20,447 bases of DNA from NCBI RefSeq assembly GCF_020687045.1, contig NZ_JAJEPW010000052.1, positions 1 through 20,447 on the forward strand, given 5' to 3'. The notes under the pieces were generated by a model. It worked only from the letters and a program-made list of their open reading frames with translations, was not told where the DNA came from and ran no database searches. How positions within the stretch are numbered: position 1 is the first letter of the stretch; each line of letters opens with the position of its first letter. Both the position numbers and the translations under genes were made by a program. The DNA comes from Vescimonas cirricatena. GTDB lineage: Bacteria; Bacillota; Clostridia; Oscillospirales; Oscillospiraceae. This document shows, in pieces, positions 13,662-20,188 of the stretch.

Positions 13662-15551
13662 ATGGCTGAAAACAAAAATGCACAGCAAGTCCGCGAAATC
13701 ACGGACAAGCTGGAACAGGGCATCAAGGAGCTTTTTGAATCCGAGCGGTTCAAGGAATATCTCCGCACGATGTCCAAGTTCTACAACTATTCCTTCAACA
13801 ACACGCTGCTCATTGCGATGCAGAAGCCGGAGGCAACCTATGTTGCCGGTTATACCTCGTGGCAGCGCAACTTTGACCGTCAGGTCATGAAGGGCGAAAA
13901 GGGCATCAAGATTCTTGCACCCGCGCCGTACAAGGCGCAGGAAGAGCGTGAGAAGATTGATCCTTTGACGCAGAAGCCGGTGATCGGCGCAGATGGGAAG
14001 GCTGTCACGGAAACGGTTGAGGTCCTGCGTCCTGCCTTCAAGGTGGTAAGTGTCTTTGATGTTTCCCAGACGGACGGCAAGGAGCTTCCGGACATTATCG
14101 TCGATGAGCTGAAAGGCACCGTCGAAAACTACGAGGCGTTCTTCGACGCGCTCAGGCAGGAATCTCCCGTCCCTATTTCCTTTGAGGACATTCCGGGCGG
14201 CGCAAAGGGATTCTTCTCGCCGGTTGAAAGCCGCATTGCCATTCAGGAGGGCATGAGCGAAATCCAGACGGTCAAAACCGCCATTCACGAGATCGCCCAC
14301 GCAAAGCTCCACGCCGTCAAGCCGGATGAGAAAGCCGCGCCAGAAGATAAGAAGGATCGGCATACCAAGGAGGTTGAGGCGGAGAGCGTTGCCTACACCG
14401 TCTGCCAGCGTTACGGCATTGAAACCTCGGACTATTCCTTCGGCTACATCGCCGGTTGGTCATCCGGCAAGGAAACCAAGGAACTGAAAAGCTCTCTGGG
14501 CACCATCCGCAAGACGGCGGCTGAGATGATCGAGGGCATTGACGCCAAGCTCAAGGTGCTGCTGGCAGAGAAAGCACAGTCCGCAGAGATGGAAGTCGAA
14601 GCTCCCGTAAAGGAAGCTGTTCCGGAGGAAAAGCCGGAAGTCCCCATTTACCGCGAGACGGCGAATTATGCCTATGAAGCTGGTGAGCTGGAGTCATATC
14701 GTGCTTCTCTCGCTGCAAACGTGGAATGTCGCCGTGCGATTGAGGCGGCAATCAGTTCTAACTACGGAGACAACCGGCTGGATGCGGATGCTGCCGTGAA
14801 AAGCATCCTTGAGCAGTTCTCTCCGGAGCGCGTCCGGTATGTCCTCGCAAATACCATTCAGCAGAAAGACTTTGATGGGCGCATTCCCCAGCCCCTCAAG
14901 GAATGGGCGAAGAGCGTTGATGTCTGCCCGGAGAACGCCTCCCGCTTCCTTGTGGATAAACCCAATCCCGGACTGACCGCACTTTTCGTCGATGCGTTCC
15001 GCCAGCAGACCGAAGTGCAGAAGGAAGTCATGCCTGAGAAAGCAGTGGAAAGAGACCCGGAGGTCGTTGCATGGGAGAACGATGAGATTACCTCGATTGA
15101 GGTAAAAACCGTGGAGGTCAAGTCTCCCGTTGCCTCCATGCCGGAGGAAGCCGCGCAAGCACCGAAAGCGCACCGCCTGACTGCCGAAGAGAAGGAAATC
15201 AAAGCCGCAGTCATGGACACGCTCAAGGGGCAGATTGCCTATAACAATGACGGAATGCGGGCGTCCTATCGCGCCTCCAATCACTCCTTCAATCTGCTGG
15301 CACGGAACGGCGTCAGGATCGAGGGTAACACGGTCACGCAGAACGGTGAGCCGCTGTTCAAAATCCATCGCCGTCATGCGGCGAGGAAAACACAGGGGTG
15401 TTACCGTGAGCTGATGCCGACGCTGGAATATGTCAGGCAGGAGCAGAAGCAGGAAAAGCCCTCCATCCGTGATCAGCTCAGGACTGCTGCAAAACAGCAG
15501 CCGGAGAAGAAGCCTCCGGTCAAATCCAAAACGCACGACATGGAGTTGTGA
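13662..15551 (+). CDS. ArdC-type antirestriction protein with zincin and DUF3849-like domains
   Basis: This 629-residue protein starts with an ArdC-like single-stranded-DNA-binding domain (about 1-140; FYNYSFNNTLLIAMQKPEAT). A zincin metalloprotease-like domain follows with HEIAH at 209-213 and a possible third ligand at Glu 241. A DUF3849-like domain (about 328-450, starting IYRETANYAYEAGELESYR), an acidic linker and another small domain (about 511-592) come next. The last 29 residues (from SIRDQLRTA, ending HDMEL) match the tails of two neighbouring proteins. Known ArdC proteins help incoming DNA escape restriction in the recipient. GGAGG and ATG 13662 define the start. The layout fits a polyvalent protein delivered with transferred DNA; delivery is inferred. 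Confidence 0.88.
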   Translation: MAENKNAQQVREITDKLEQGIKELFESERFKEYLRTMSKFYNYSFNNTLLIAMQKPEATYVAGYTSWQRNFDRQVMKGEKGIKILAPAPYKAQEEREKIDPLTQKPVIGADGKAVTETVEVLRPAFKVVSVFDVSQTDGKELPDIIVDELKGTVENYEAFFDALRQESPVPISFEDIPGGAKGFFSPVESRIAIQEGMSEIQTVKTAIHEIAHAKLHAVKPDEKAAPEDKKDRHTKEVEAESVAYTVCQRYGIETSDYSFGYIAGWSSGKETKELKSSLGTIRKTAAEMIEGIDAKLKVLLAEKAQSAEMEVEAPVKEAVPEEKPEVPIYRETANYAYEAGELESYRASLAANVECRRAIEAAISSNYGDNRLDADAAVKSILEQFSPERVRYVLANTIQQKDFDGRIPQPLKEWAKSVDVCPENASRFLVDKPNPGLTALFVDAFRQQTEVQKEVMPEKAVERDPEVVAWENDEITSIEVKTVEVKSPVASMPEEAAQAPKAHRLTAEEKEIKAAVMDTLKGQIAYNNDGMRASYRASNHSFNLLARNGVRIEGNTVTQNGEPLFKIHRRHAARKTQGCYRELMPTLEYVRQEQKQEKPSIRDQLRTAAKQQPEKKPPVKSKTHDMEL

Positions 15552-15563
15552 GAAAGGAGACGC

Positions 15564-16757
15564 ATGAAGAAATACACAGACATTGACATCGTTGCGGAGC
15601 TGCAGAAGCTCGTGGACAGTCATGTGGACAGCTACAAGGAAGACTTCGACATCGACAAGCGCATCATCCGCCGCGCCGCCGAAAGCCAGAATCCCGAAGA
15701 CAAGACGCTGATGTGGTTCTGCCGCCCGCATGGAACACACTGCCTCAATGAAAATCAGGTCTTTATTCAGGGAACGCGGGATCACAACACCTTCCGTTTC
15801 TATGCGGAGCAGACCTACGACGAGTGCGTTGCCCGCGTCATTGTCCCGAAAACCGTCAAGCGCGGCAAGGTGTTCGGAGATGTCTTTGAGATCAACTACC
15901 GGGAACAGGCGGCAAATGTGGCGCAGAACGCGGTTGCGCCGGATCATGACCGGCTGACCTTTGCGGATGGCTTTGTGCTGGAAGCCCCCTGCCGCAGCAG
16001 CTTCGATGAGGCAATGGCTTTGGTTAGTGAGCATGGCGGCGTACAAGCCCACCGGACGCTCCCAAAGGATGCGGAGGCTCTGTCAGAAGTGTTGACCAAG
16101 CAGAAAAGCCGCCGTGACAGACTGCCGGAGGCAGAGAGGACAGAGGTGCTTTCGCCGCTACCCGTCGCAGAACTCCGCAAGTACGAGGCAGTCAAAAAGG
16201 CGCATCCCGACGCGCTGGTCTGCTTTGCTCAGAACGGCTATTTTGAGCTGTACGGCAAGGACGCGGAAAAAGCTGCCCCCTTGCTCGGCACAAAGCTCCT
16301 TGAAAAGAAGGTGCGCGGCAAGCCTTCCGTGCCGGTTACTGGTTTCCGTGAAAGCGCATGGGTAGCCGGTTCTCATAAGCTCTGGAAGTCTGGCGTGGAT
16401 GTCTTTCTCAGCAAGGACGGCGAGACCTTCAAGGAACTCAAAGCCGCAGATTACATTCCTGTCGGTGCGACACTGAATGTGGATGGGATCAAGTGCAGAA
16501 TTGACGCGGTTGATTTTGCCGCCGATGAAGTCCGGCTGACCAACATCGAGGACAAGAACCGCCCCATCCGCTTTTCTGAGAGCATCCAGTATGTCCGCTC
16601 CTATGTGGAAGATGCCGGAACTGCCATCTACGACACCATCCCGAAGAAGCCCGCTGCCCGCGAATCCATCCGCGACAAGCTGAAATCCGCACAGAAAGCC
16701 CAGCCACCTCACACGACGAAGCCGCAGAAAAACAAAGGAAAGGATATGGAACTCTGA
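15564..16757 (+). CDS. Polyvalent accessory protein with a MutS domain I-like segment
   Basis: This 397-residue protein has three visible parts. Residues 1-140 carry a conserved element-borne module (LMWFCRPHGTHC, then NTFRFYAEQTYDECVARVIV). Residues 205-290 resemble MutS domain I, which reads mismatches: KAHPDALVCFAQNGYFELYG aligns with the MutS FYELF region. Tyr 226-Phe 227-Glu 228 stand where MutS has Phe-X-Glu, and the following PVTGFRESAW and LWKSGVDVFLS stretches also align. Residues 291-350 look beta-rich. The last 30 residues (SIRDKLKSA to KDMEL) match the ArdC- and ArdA-type proteins here. It lacks the MutS ATPase, so it cannot be a repair protein by itself. AAAGGAG precedes ATG 15564. 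Its function is unknown; it may bind DNA in the recipient. Confidence 0.75.
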   Translation: MKKYTDIDIVAELQKLVDSHVDSYKEDFDIDKRIIRRAAESQNPEDKTLMWFCRPHGTHCLNENQVFIQGTRDHNTFRFYAEQTYDECVARVIVPKTVKRGKVFGDVFEINYREQAANVAQNAVAPDHDRLTFADGFVLEAPCRSSFDEAMALVSEHGGVQAHRTLPKDAEALSEVLTKQKSRRDRLPEAERTEVLSPLPVAELRKYEAVKKAHPDALVCFAQNGYFELYGKDAEKAAPLLGTKLLEKKVRGKPSVPVTGFRESAWVAGSHKLWKSGVDVFLSKDGETFKELKAADYIPVGATLNVDGIKCRIDAVDFAADEVRLTNIEDKNRPIRFSESIQYVRSYVEDAGTAIYDTIPKKPAARESIRDKLKSAQKAQPPHTTKPQKNKGKDMEL

Positions 16758-16758
16758 T

Positions 16759-16974
16759 ATGAAAAACTTTACCGTGGAAGAAATCAACCTGATGTGCTGC
16801 TTCAACACGTCCAGCCGGAAGCGGCTGATTGACGATATGAAGAGCGTCACTCTGAACGACGTGGACGGTGAGATCGCAGAGCTGATGTATAAGACCGTCC
16901 GGAAGCTCGAAGCCATGACCGATGCTGAGTTTGAGGAACTGTATATCATGCCGGACGGCATGATGGATGACTGA
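16759..16974 (+). CDS. TTRAP-like small protein (putative transposon-transfer assisting protein)
   Basis: This 71-residue protein begins KNFTVEEINLMCCFNTSSR, which matches the TTRAP family found beside multidomain ArdA or YodL proteins in clostridial elements. Its C-terminal half is the typical acidic helix (KLEAMTDAEFEELYIMPDG). It is soluble with no membrane segment. The family name suggests a role in transfer, but no mechanism is established to my knowledge. The ATG is one base after the preceding stop. No strong Shine-Dalgarno is present apart from the AAAGGAAAGGA stretch at 16733-16743, so translation is probably coupled to the gene before. Its stop overlaps the ribosome site of the ArdA gene. 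Confidence 0.8.
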   Translation: MKNFTVEEINLMCCFNTSSRKRLIDDMKSVTLNDVDGEIAELMYKTVRKLEAMTDAEFEELYIMPDGMMDD

Positions 16975-16987
16975 AAGGAGGATGCCT

Positions 16988-18760
16988 ATGCCCGTATTAG
17001 ACGGTGATTTTGAAGCCTTCGTCACGAACCTTGGCAAGTACAACGAGGGTATGCTGATCGGTGAGTGGGTGAAGCTGCCCACCACCGAGGAAGAGATGCA
17101 GAAAGTCTTTGAGCGCATCGGGATCGGCAAGCAGGATGATTTCGGTCAGCCCTATGAAGAGTGGTTTATCACCGACTACGAATGCCCGATCTATGGCGTT
17201 CAGAAGATGCTTGGCGAGTACGAGAGCCTTGATAAGCTCAACTACCTTGCCGCCTTGATTGACGAGCTTTCCCTGAGCGATCAGGAAAAGCTCGCTGCCA
17301 TTATGGAGGCTGGCTGCGATGAGGTCAGCGACATCGACGATCTCATCAACCTGACGTTCAATCTGGACTGCTACGACATCATGCCCGGTATCAACGACGA
17401 ATCCGACCTCGGCTATTATTACGCACACGAAGCCGGTATCTACTCCGAAAAGGATCTCGGTCCTCTGGCAAACTACATCGACTATGAACGCTATGGGCGC
17501 GACATTGCGATGGATGAGCAGGGACGCTTCACCGATGAGGGCTATGTCCGTGTCGCAAGCGAGAGGTGGGACAGGCAGTTTGACGGTGAGCTTGACGATA
17601 TTCCCGACGAATACCGGATTACCGGCTCAGGGGAAGCCGCCGAGCGTGACAGCACTATCGCCGTTCTCGTCGTTGAGCCGGGAAAGGAGCCTTATGTGAA
17701 GGAGATTGACTCCGGTCTGGAGTCCTTGCAGCATGAGGTCGGCGGCTACATCGAGGCAATTTATCCCTACGAAGACCCGGTTGCCTTAGTCTGTAATGAG
17801 GAAGGCAAGCTGGAAGGTCTGCCCCTGAACCGCGCTTTGCGAGATGAGGACGGTGACATCTACGACGTTGTTGCCGGAACATTCATGGTAGTTGGATTGA
17901 CGGATGACAGCTTCGGCTCTCTGACCGTAGAGCAAATGCAGAAGTTTTCCGACCTCTTCAAAGTTCCGGAGCAGTTTGTTAAGTTGGGCGATAAGATTGT
18001 TGCGATCCCCATGATCTCGAAGGAGCAGCAGAAGCAGGAAGCTACCGAGCAGAAGGACTTTGAGATGAATGCCGACACCTCCGGTCTGACGGTTGCCGGT
18101 CACATCGGGACGTGGCACACCATTGACCAGCACGAAGTCGGCGGTCACAGCTTTTATCTGATGGAGCATGACACCTACGGCGATGAAGCTGCCTGTGTCA
18201 TTGTCGATGAGCGCGGCAAACTCGTCCTTGATGATGTCTACAACGGCTTTGACGATGACACACTCCGCCTTCTTGACCTTGAAGTCAAAGAAGTGCCGGA
18301 AATGCCCGATCCCGCGCTCTCCGTTCAGGATATGAAGGACTACGGCTACGCATGGGCTGGCGTTCTTCCCGCCGGTCAGGAGGCGGCTGAGAAGGCTTTG
18401 GAGAAGGGCTGCGAGGTTTACCGTCTCTATTCCGATAACACCGAGGGCTTGTGCGTAGATGCCAAGGAGATTGCCGATCATGCGGCAAAGGGCGGAATGC
18501 TCGGTATCAGCAAGGAAAGCTGGATGGCGGCACTTGAGAAGGAAAACTACCTCAAGGCAGCGGAGATGTCGATGGAGGATGACTACGGCATGATTGACGG
18601 GATCATCAACAACGGTCCGAAGGAAGACAAGACCGCAGAGGTCAAAGCCCCCGAAAGGGGCGAAAAGTCCTCCATCATGGACAGGCTCAAGTCTGCAAAG
18701 GCTGAAAAGCAGAAGGAATGCTGCCCTCCCAAAAAGCACAAAGGAGAGATTGAGCTGTGA
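16988..18760 (+). CDS. Multidomain ArdA antirestriction protein with DUF3846-like and DUF4316-like regions
   Basis: This 590-residue protein starts with an ArdA domain (about 9-210; AFVTNLGKYNEG, LIGEWVKLP, ITDYECPIYG). ArdA mimics DNA with its acidic surface and blocks type I restriction enzymes. A DUF3846-like domain follows (about 222-342), then a small domain near 370-430 (GHIGTWHTID, HDTYGDEAACVIVDERGKL). A further region (about 445-545, YGYAWAGVLPAGQEAAEKAL to MIDGIINNG) probably includes DUF4316. The terminal 29 residues (SIMDRLKSA to GEIEL) match two neighbours. ATG 16988 is chosen because AAAGGAGG (16974-16981) is 6 bases upstream; ATG 16967 and 16982 are badly placed. Domain stacking is typical of element-borne polyvalent proteins. 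Confidence 0.87.
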   Translation: MPVLDGDFEAFVTNLGKYNEGMLIGEWVKLPTTEEEMQKVFERIGIGKQDDFGQPYEEWFITDYECPIYGVQKMLGEYESLDKLNYLAALIDELSLSDQEKLAAIMEAGCDEVSDIDDLINLTFNLDCYDIMPGINDESDLGYYYAHEAGIYSEKDLGPLANYIDYERYGRDIAMDEQGRFTDEGYVRVASERWDRQFDGELDDIPDEYRITGSGEAAERDSTIAVLVVEPGKEPYVKEIDSGLESLQHEVGGYIEAIYPYEDPVALVCNEEGKLEGLPLNRALRDEDGDIYDVVAGTFMVVGLTDDSFGSLTVEQMQKFSDLFKVPEQFVKLGDKIVAIPMISKEQQKQEATEQKDFEMNADTSGLTVAGHIGTWHTIDQHEVGGHSFYLMEHDTYGDEAACVIVDERGKLVLDDVYNGFDDDTLRLLDLEVKEVPEMPDPALSVQDMKDYGYAWAGVLPAGQEAAEKALEKGCEVYRLYSDNTEGLCVDAKEIADHAAKGGMLGISKESWMAALEKENYLKAAEMSMEDDYGMIDGIINNGPKEDKTAEVKAPERGEKSSIMDRLKSAKAEKQKECCPPKKHKGEIEL

Positions 18761-18978
18761 GCAGAAGTCAGAAATGGCGGCAGGAGTGGTCGTTCTTCAT
18801 CGGGGACAGCGGACGCCGGAAGTATAACCGCTTCTGCGTCCGCTGCGTCCATAGCTGCAAGCAGAGCTTCCGTGCGGATCTCATCGCCTGTCCGCACTTC
18901 TCCCGCAAGGCATCGAGGTGTAGACAGTTAGGGGTCGAAAAAGCCTGTGATTGCAAGCCTCAGAGCGGCGCAAATTGA
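18757..18978 (+). CDS. Small Cys-rich protein, conserved in clostridial elements
   Basis: This is a 73-residue basic protein with start GTG 18757, overlapping the ArdA stop (GTGA). I recognise the N-terminal pattern (KWRQEWSFFIG, then YNRFCVRCVHSCKQSFRADLIACPHF) from small proteins that follow ArdA genes in related elements, but I know no function for it. Cys 27, 30, 34 and 45 (CxxCxxxC then C) could bind zinc. After about residue 52 the sequence changes character (CRQLGVEKACDCKPQSGAN) and the usual short Lys-rich ending is missing. This suggests the 3' end was altered by recombination near 18910. AAAGGAG at 18739-18745 is upstream of the GTG. Confidence 0.65.
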   Translation: MSRSQKWRQEWSFFIGDSGRRKYNRFCVRCVHSCKQSFRADLIACPHFSRKASRCRQLGVEKACDCKPQSGAN

Positions 18979-19076
18979 CCAGCCTAAGTGATTGTATTCC
19001 CTGCGCAGTTTCTTCTTTAGCGCGGAAATAAGTGTCGATTTCGGCACTTGTTTGAATGCCCGGAAAACGAACCAAA

Positions 19077-19123
19077 AGCCTCTGTCGATGCCCGTTTTGG
19101 GTGTCGGCAGAGGCTCTTTTTTT
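19077..19123. terminator. Strong intrinsic terminator, probably bidirectional
   Basis: Seventeen-base arms (19077-19093 with 19099-19115, three G-U pairs) enclose the loop GTTTT. On the plus strand seven T follow (19117-19123), a classic terminator for the long operon. On the minus strand the stem is followed by TTTTGG, so it may also stop transcripts from the convergent xre gene, which ends 8 bases beyond the T run. Confidence 0.88.
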
Positions 19124-19143
19124 ATGACATATTATGACATATT
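19124..19143. repeat. Tandem 10-bp direct repeat ATGACATATT
   Basis: Two exact copies lie side by side at 19124-19133 and 19134-19143. On the minus strand each copy carries the sequence ATGTCAT, and the promoter-proximal copy supplies the last codons (Met-Ser) and the TAA stop of the xre gene. It probably arose by slippage and has no visible function. Confidence 0.7.
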
Positions 19144-19461
19144 CAAAATAGCGGACAGCAGCTCTTGAACCTGTTGCCGGTATTCCGGCTTTATATCCGA
19201 AATACGTCTGGCAAGCGCAAGGGCTTCCGCTTCTGGCTCATCGGTCCCAAAGATAATTCGGTCCGCACTGACGCCCAGCAAACGGCAAAGACGCTGCAAG
19301 GCTTCAAGAGAAATACCGGAAGCACCACGCTCAATAGCGCTCAGGTGATTCGGCGTCATGCCAAGCATTTCTGAGAGCGTGTCCTGCGTATAGCCCGCCT
19401 GTTCTCTTGCCACTTGAATATTGCCGCCGATTTCAATATTGATGTCCTTCTTCTCTCGCAT
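19132..19461 (-). CDS. Xre/Cro-CI family helix-turn-helix transcriptional regulator
   Basis: This 109-residue protein has an HTH_3 DNA-binding domain at about residues 13-67 (IQVAREQAGYTQDTLSEMLG, then MTPNHLSAIERG, then SLEALQRLCRLLGVSADRII). A short C-terminal helical part follows (residues 75-105), probably for dimer contacts. The start is ATG 19461, with the purine-rich GGTGGTGAGG just upstream on the minus strand; the earlier in-frame ATG (19512) has no such site and would add a non-family leader. It is divergent from the SLOG-like gene and convergent with the main operon. It probably represses itself or its neighbour through the inverted repeat at 19521-19541; this is inferred from position. 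Confidence 0.88.
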   Translation of the reverse strand: MREKKDINIEIGGNIQVAREQAGYTQDTLSEMLGMTPNHLSAIERGASGISLEALQRLCRLLGVSADRIIFGTDEPEAEALALARRISDIKPEYRQQVQELLSAILNMS

Positions 19462-19520
19462 AGCCTCACCACCTTTGCATTTAGTGTACCTAACGGCGGT
19501 GTCATTATCCACGGCACGCC

Positions 19521-19541
19521 GTCGTTAATTTTACTAACGAC
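19521..19541. promoter_or_regulatory. Putative operator (inverted repeat) in the divergent xre/SLOG-like intergenic region
   Basis: GTCGTTA (19521-19527) and TAACGAC (19535-19541) are perfect 7-base arms with a 7-base A/T-rich spacer. A related half-site, TAACGGC, lies at 19491-19497, closer to the xre gene. The repeat ends 6 bases before the -35 box of the plus-strand promoter, a place where a bound Xre dimer could affect RNA polymerase. The link to this particular regulator is inferred. Confidence 0.55.
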
Positions 19542-19547
19542 AATGCG

Positions 19548-19576
19548 TTGACTGTCCGTGATGAGGGTGATAGAAT
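19548..19576 (+). promoter_or_regulatory. Sigma-A type promoter of the SLOG-like gene
   Basis: The -35 box TTGACT (19548-19553) and -10 box TAGAAT (19571-19576) are separated by 17 bases, each one mismatch from consensus. Transcription would start near 19583, about 30 bases before the ATG. This is the clearest promoter in the window. Confidence 0.8.
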
Positions 19577-19612
19577 GGAGTTACCTACCAAAAGAGTGAA
19601 AGAAGGGGTGTC

Positions 19613-20188
19613 ATGTCGCGCATTATTGAGTTTAGAAAGTCTGCTCAAAAAGCTGAAAAGCAATCCGTTCAAGGCAAGACTTGTGCGTTTACCGGTCATA
19701 GACCGCAGAGTCTTCCGTTCGGCTTTGATGAATCCGATAAGCGTTGTACTTCTTTGAAATCTGTTATGCGGGATCAGATTGTAGCACTCATCGAGAACGA
19801 GGGCGTCACGCATTTTATTACCGGCATGGCTCTTGGCGTCGATATGTACGCTGCGGAAATTGTACTCGATTTGAAATCAAAATACCCTCACATTACTCTG
19901 GAAAGTGCAATCCCTTGTGAGACACAAGCGATCAAATGGTCTGTGGCTTCACGGGAACGGTATTATAATATCGCGGCAAAGTGTGACAAGGAGACCATGC
20001 TGCAACGGGAGTACACGTCGGACTGCATGGACAAGAGAAATCGGTACATGGTCGATCACGCCGATTATATTCTCGCAGTATGGAATGGATGTCCCAGCGG
20101 TACCGGGAATACCGTGAGATATGCCCACAAAAAGGGCAAGACCGTCATCGTCATCAATCCGGTTTCCCTTGATGTCACGCGGGAATAA
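19613..20188 (+). CDS. SLOG-domain protein of the YpsA/DUF1273-like group
   Basis: This 191-residue soluble protein has a Rossmann-like SLOG fold. The signature CAFTGHRP is at residues 24-31, HFITGMALGVDMYAAEIVLD lies near 67-86, and a Gly-rich nucleotide-site segment (WNGCPSGTGNT) lies near 157-167. SLOG proteins bind nucleotides or nucleotide-derived ligands and include DprA, the LOG phosphoribohydrolases and sensors in conflict systems. YpsA itself has been linked to cell division control, but the role of this element-borne copy is unknown. It has its own promoter (19548-19576) and a GAAGGGG ribosome site, and is divergent from the Xre regulator. Its base composition is more AT-rich than the main operon, suggesting a different origin. 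Confidence 0.82.
   Translation: MSRIIEFRKSAQKAEKQSVQGKTCAFTGHRPQSLPFGFDESDKRCTSLKSVMRDQIVALIENEGVTHFITGMALGVDMYAAEIVLDLKSKYPHITLESAIPCETQAIKWSVASRERYYNIAAKCDKETMLQREYTSDCMDKRNRYMVDHADYILAVWNGCPSGTGNTVRYAHKKGKTVIVINPVSLDVTRE

Noticed and set aside
14694..16052. A 452-codon minus-strand frame across the ardC and MutS-I-like genes
   Set aside because: It spans two plus-strand genes with good ribosome sites and conserved domains, so it is a shadow frame.
16967..16987. Upstream in-frame ATGs (16967 and 16982) of the ArdA gene
   Set aside because: The first overlaps the preceding gene and lies before the Shine-Dalgarno; the second starts directly on it. ATG 16988 has the right spacing.
18131..18148. 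HEVGGH in the ArdA-type protein, looking like a zinc protease site
   Set aside because: The spacing is HExxxH rather than HExxH and no metalloprotease context surrounds it.
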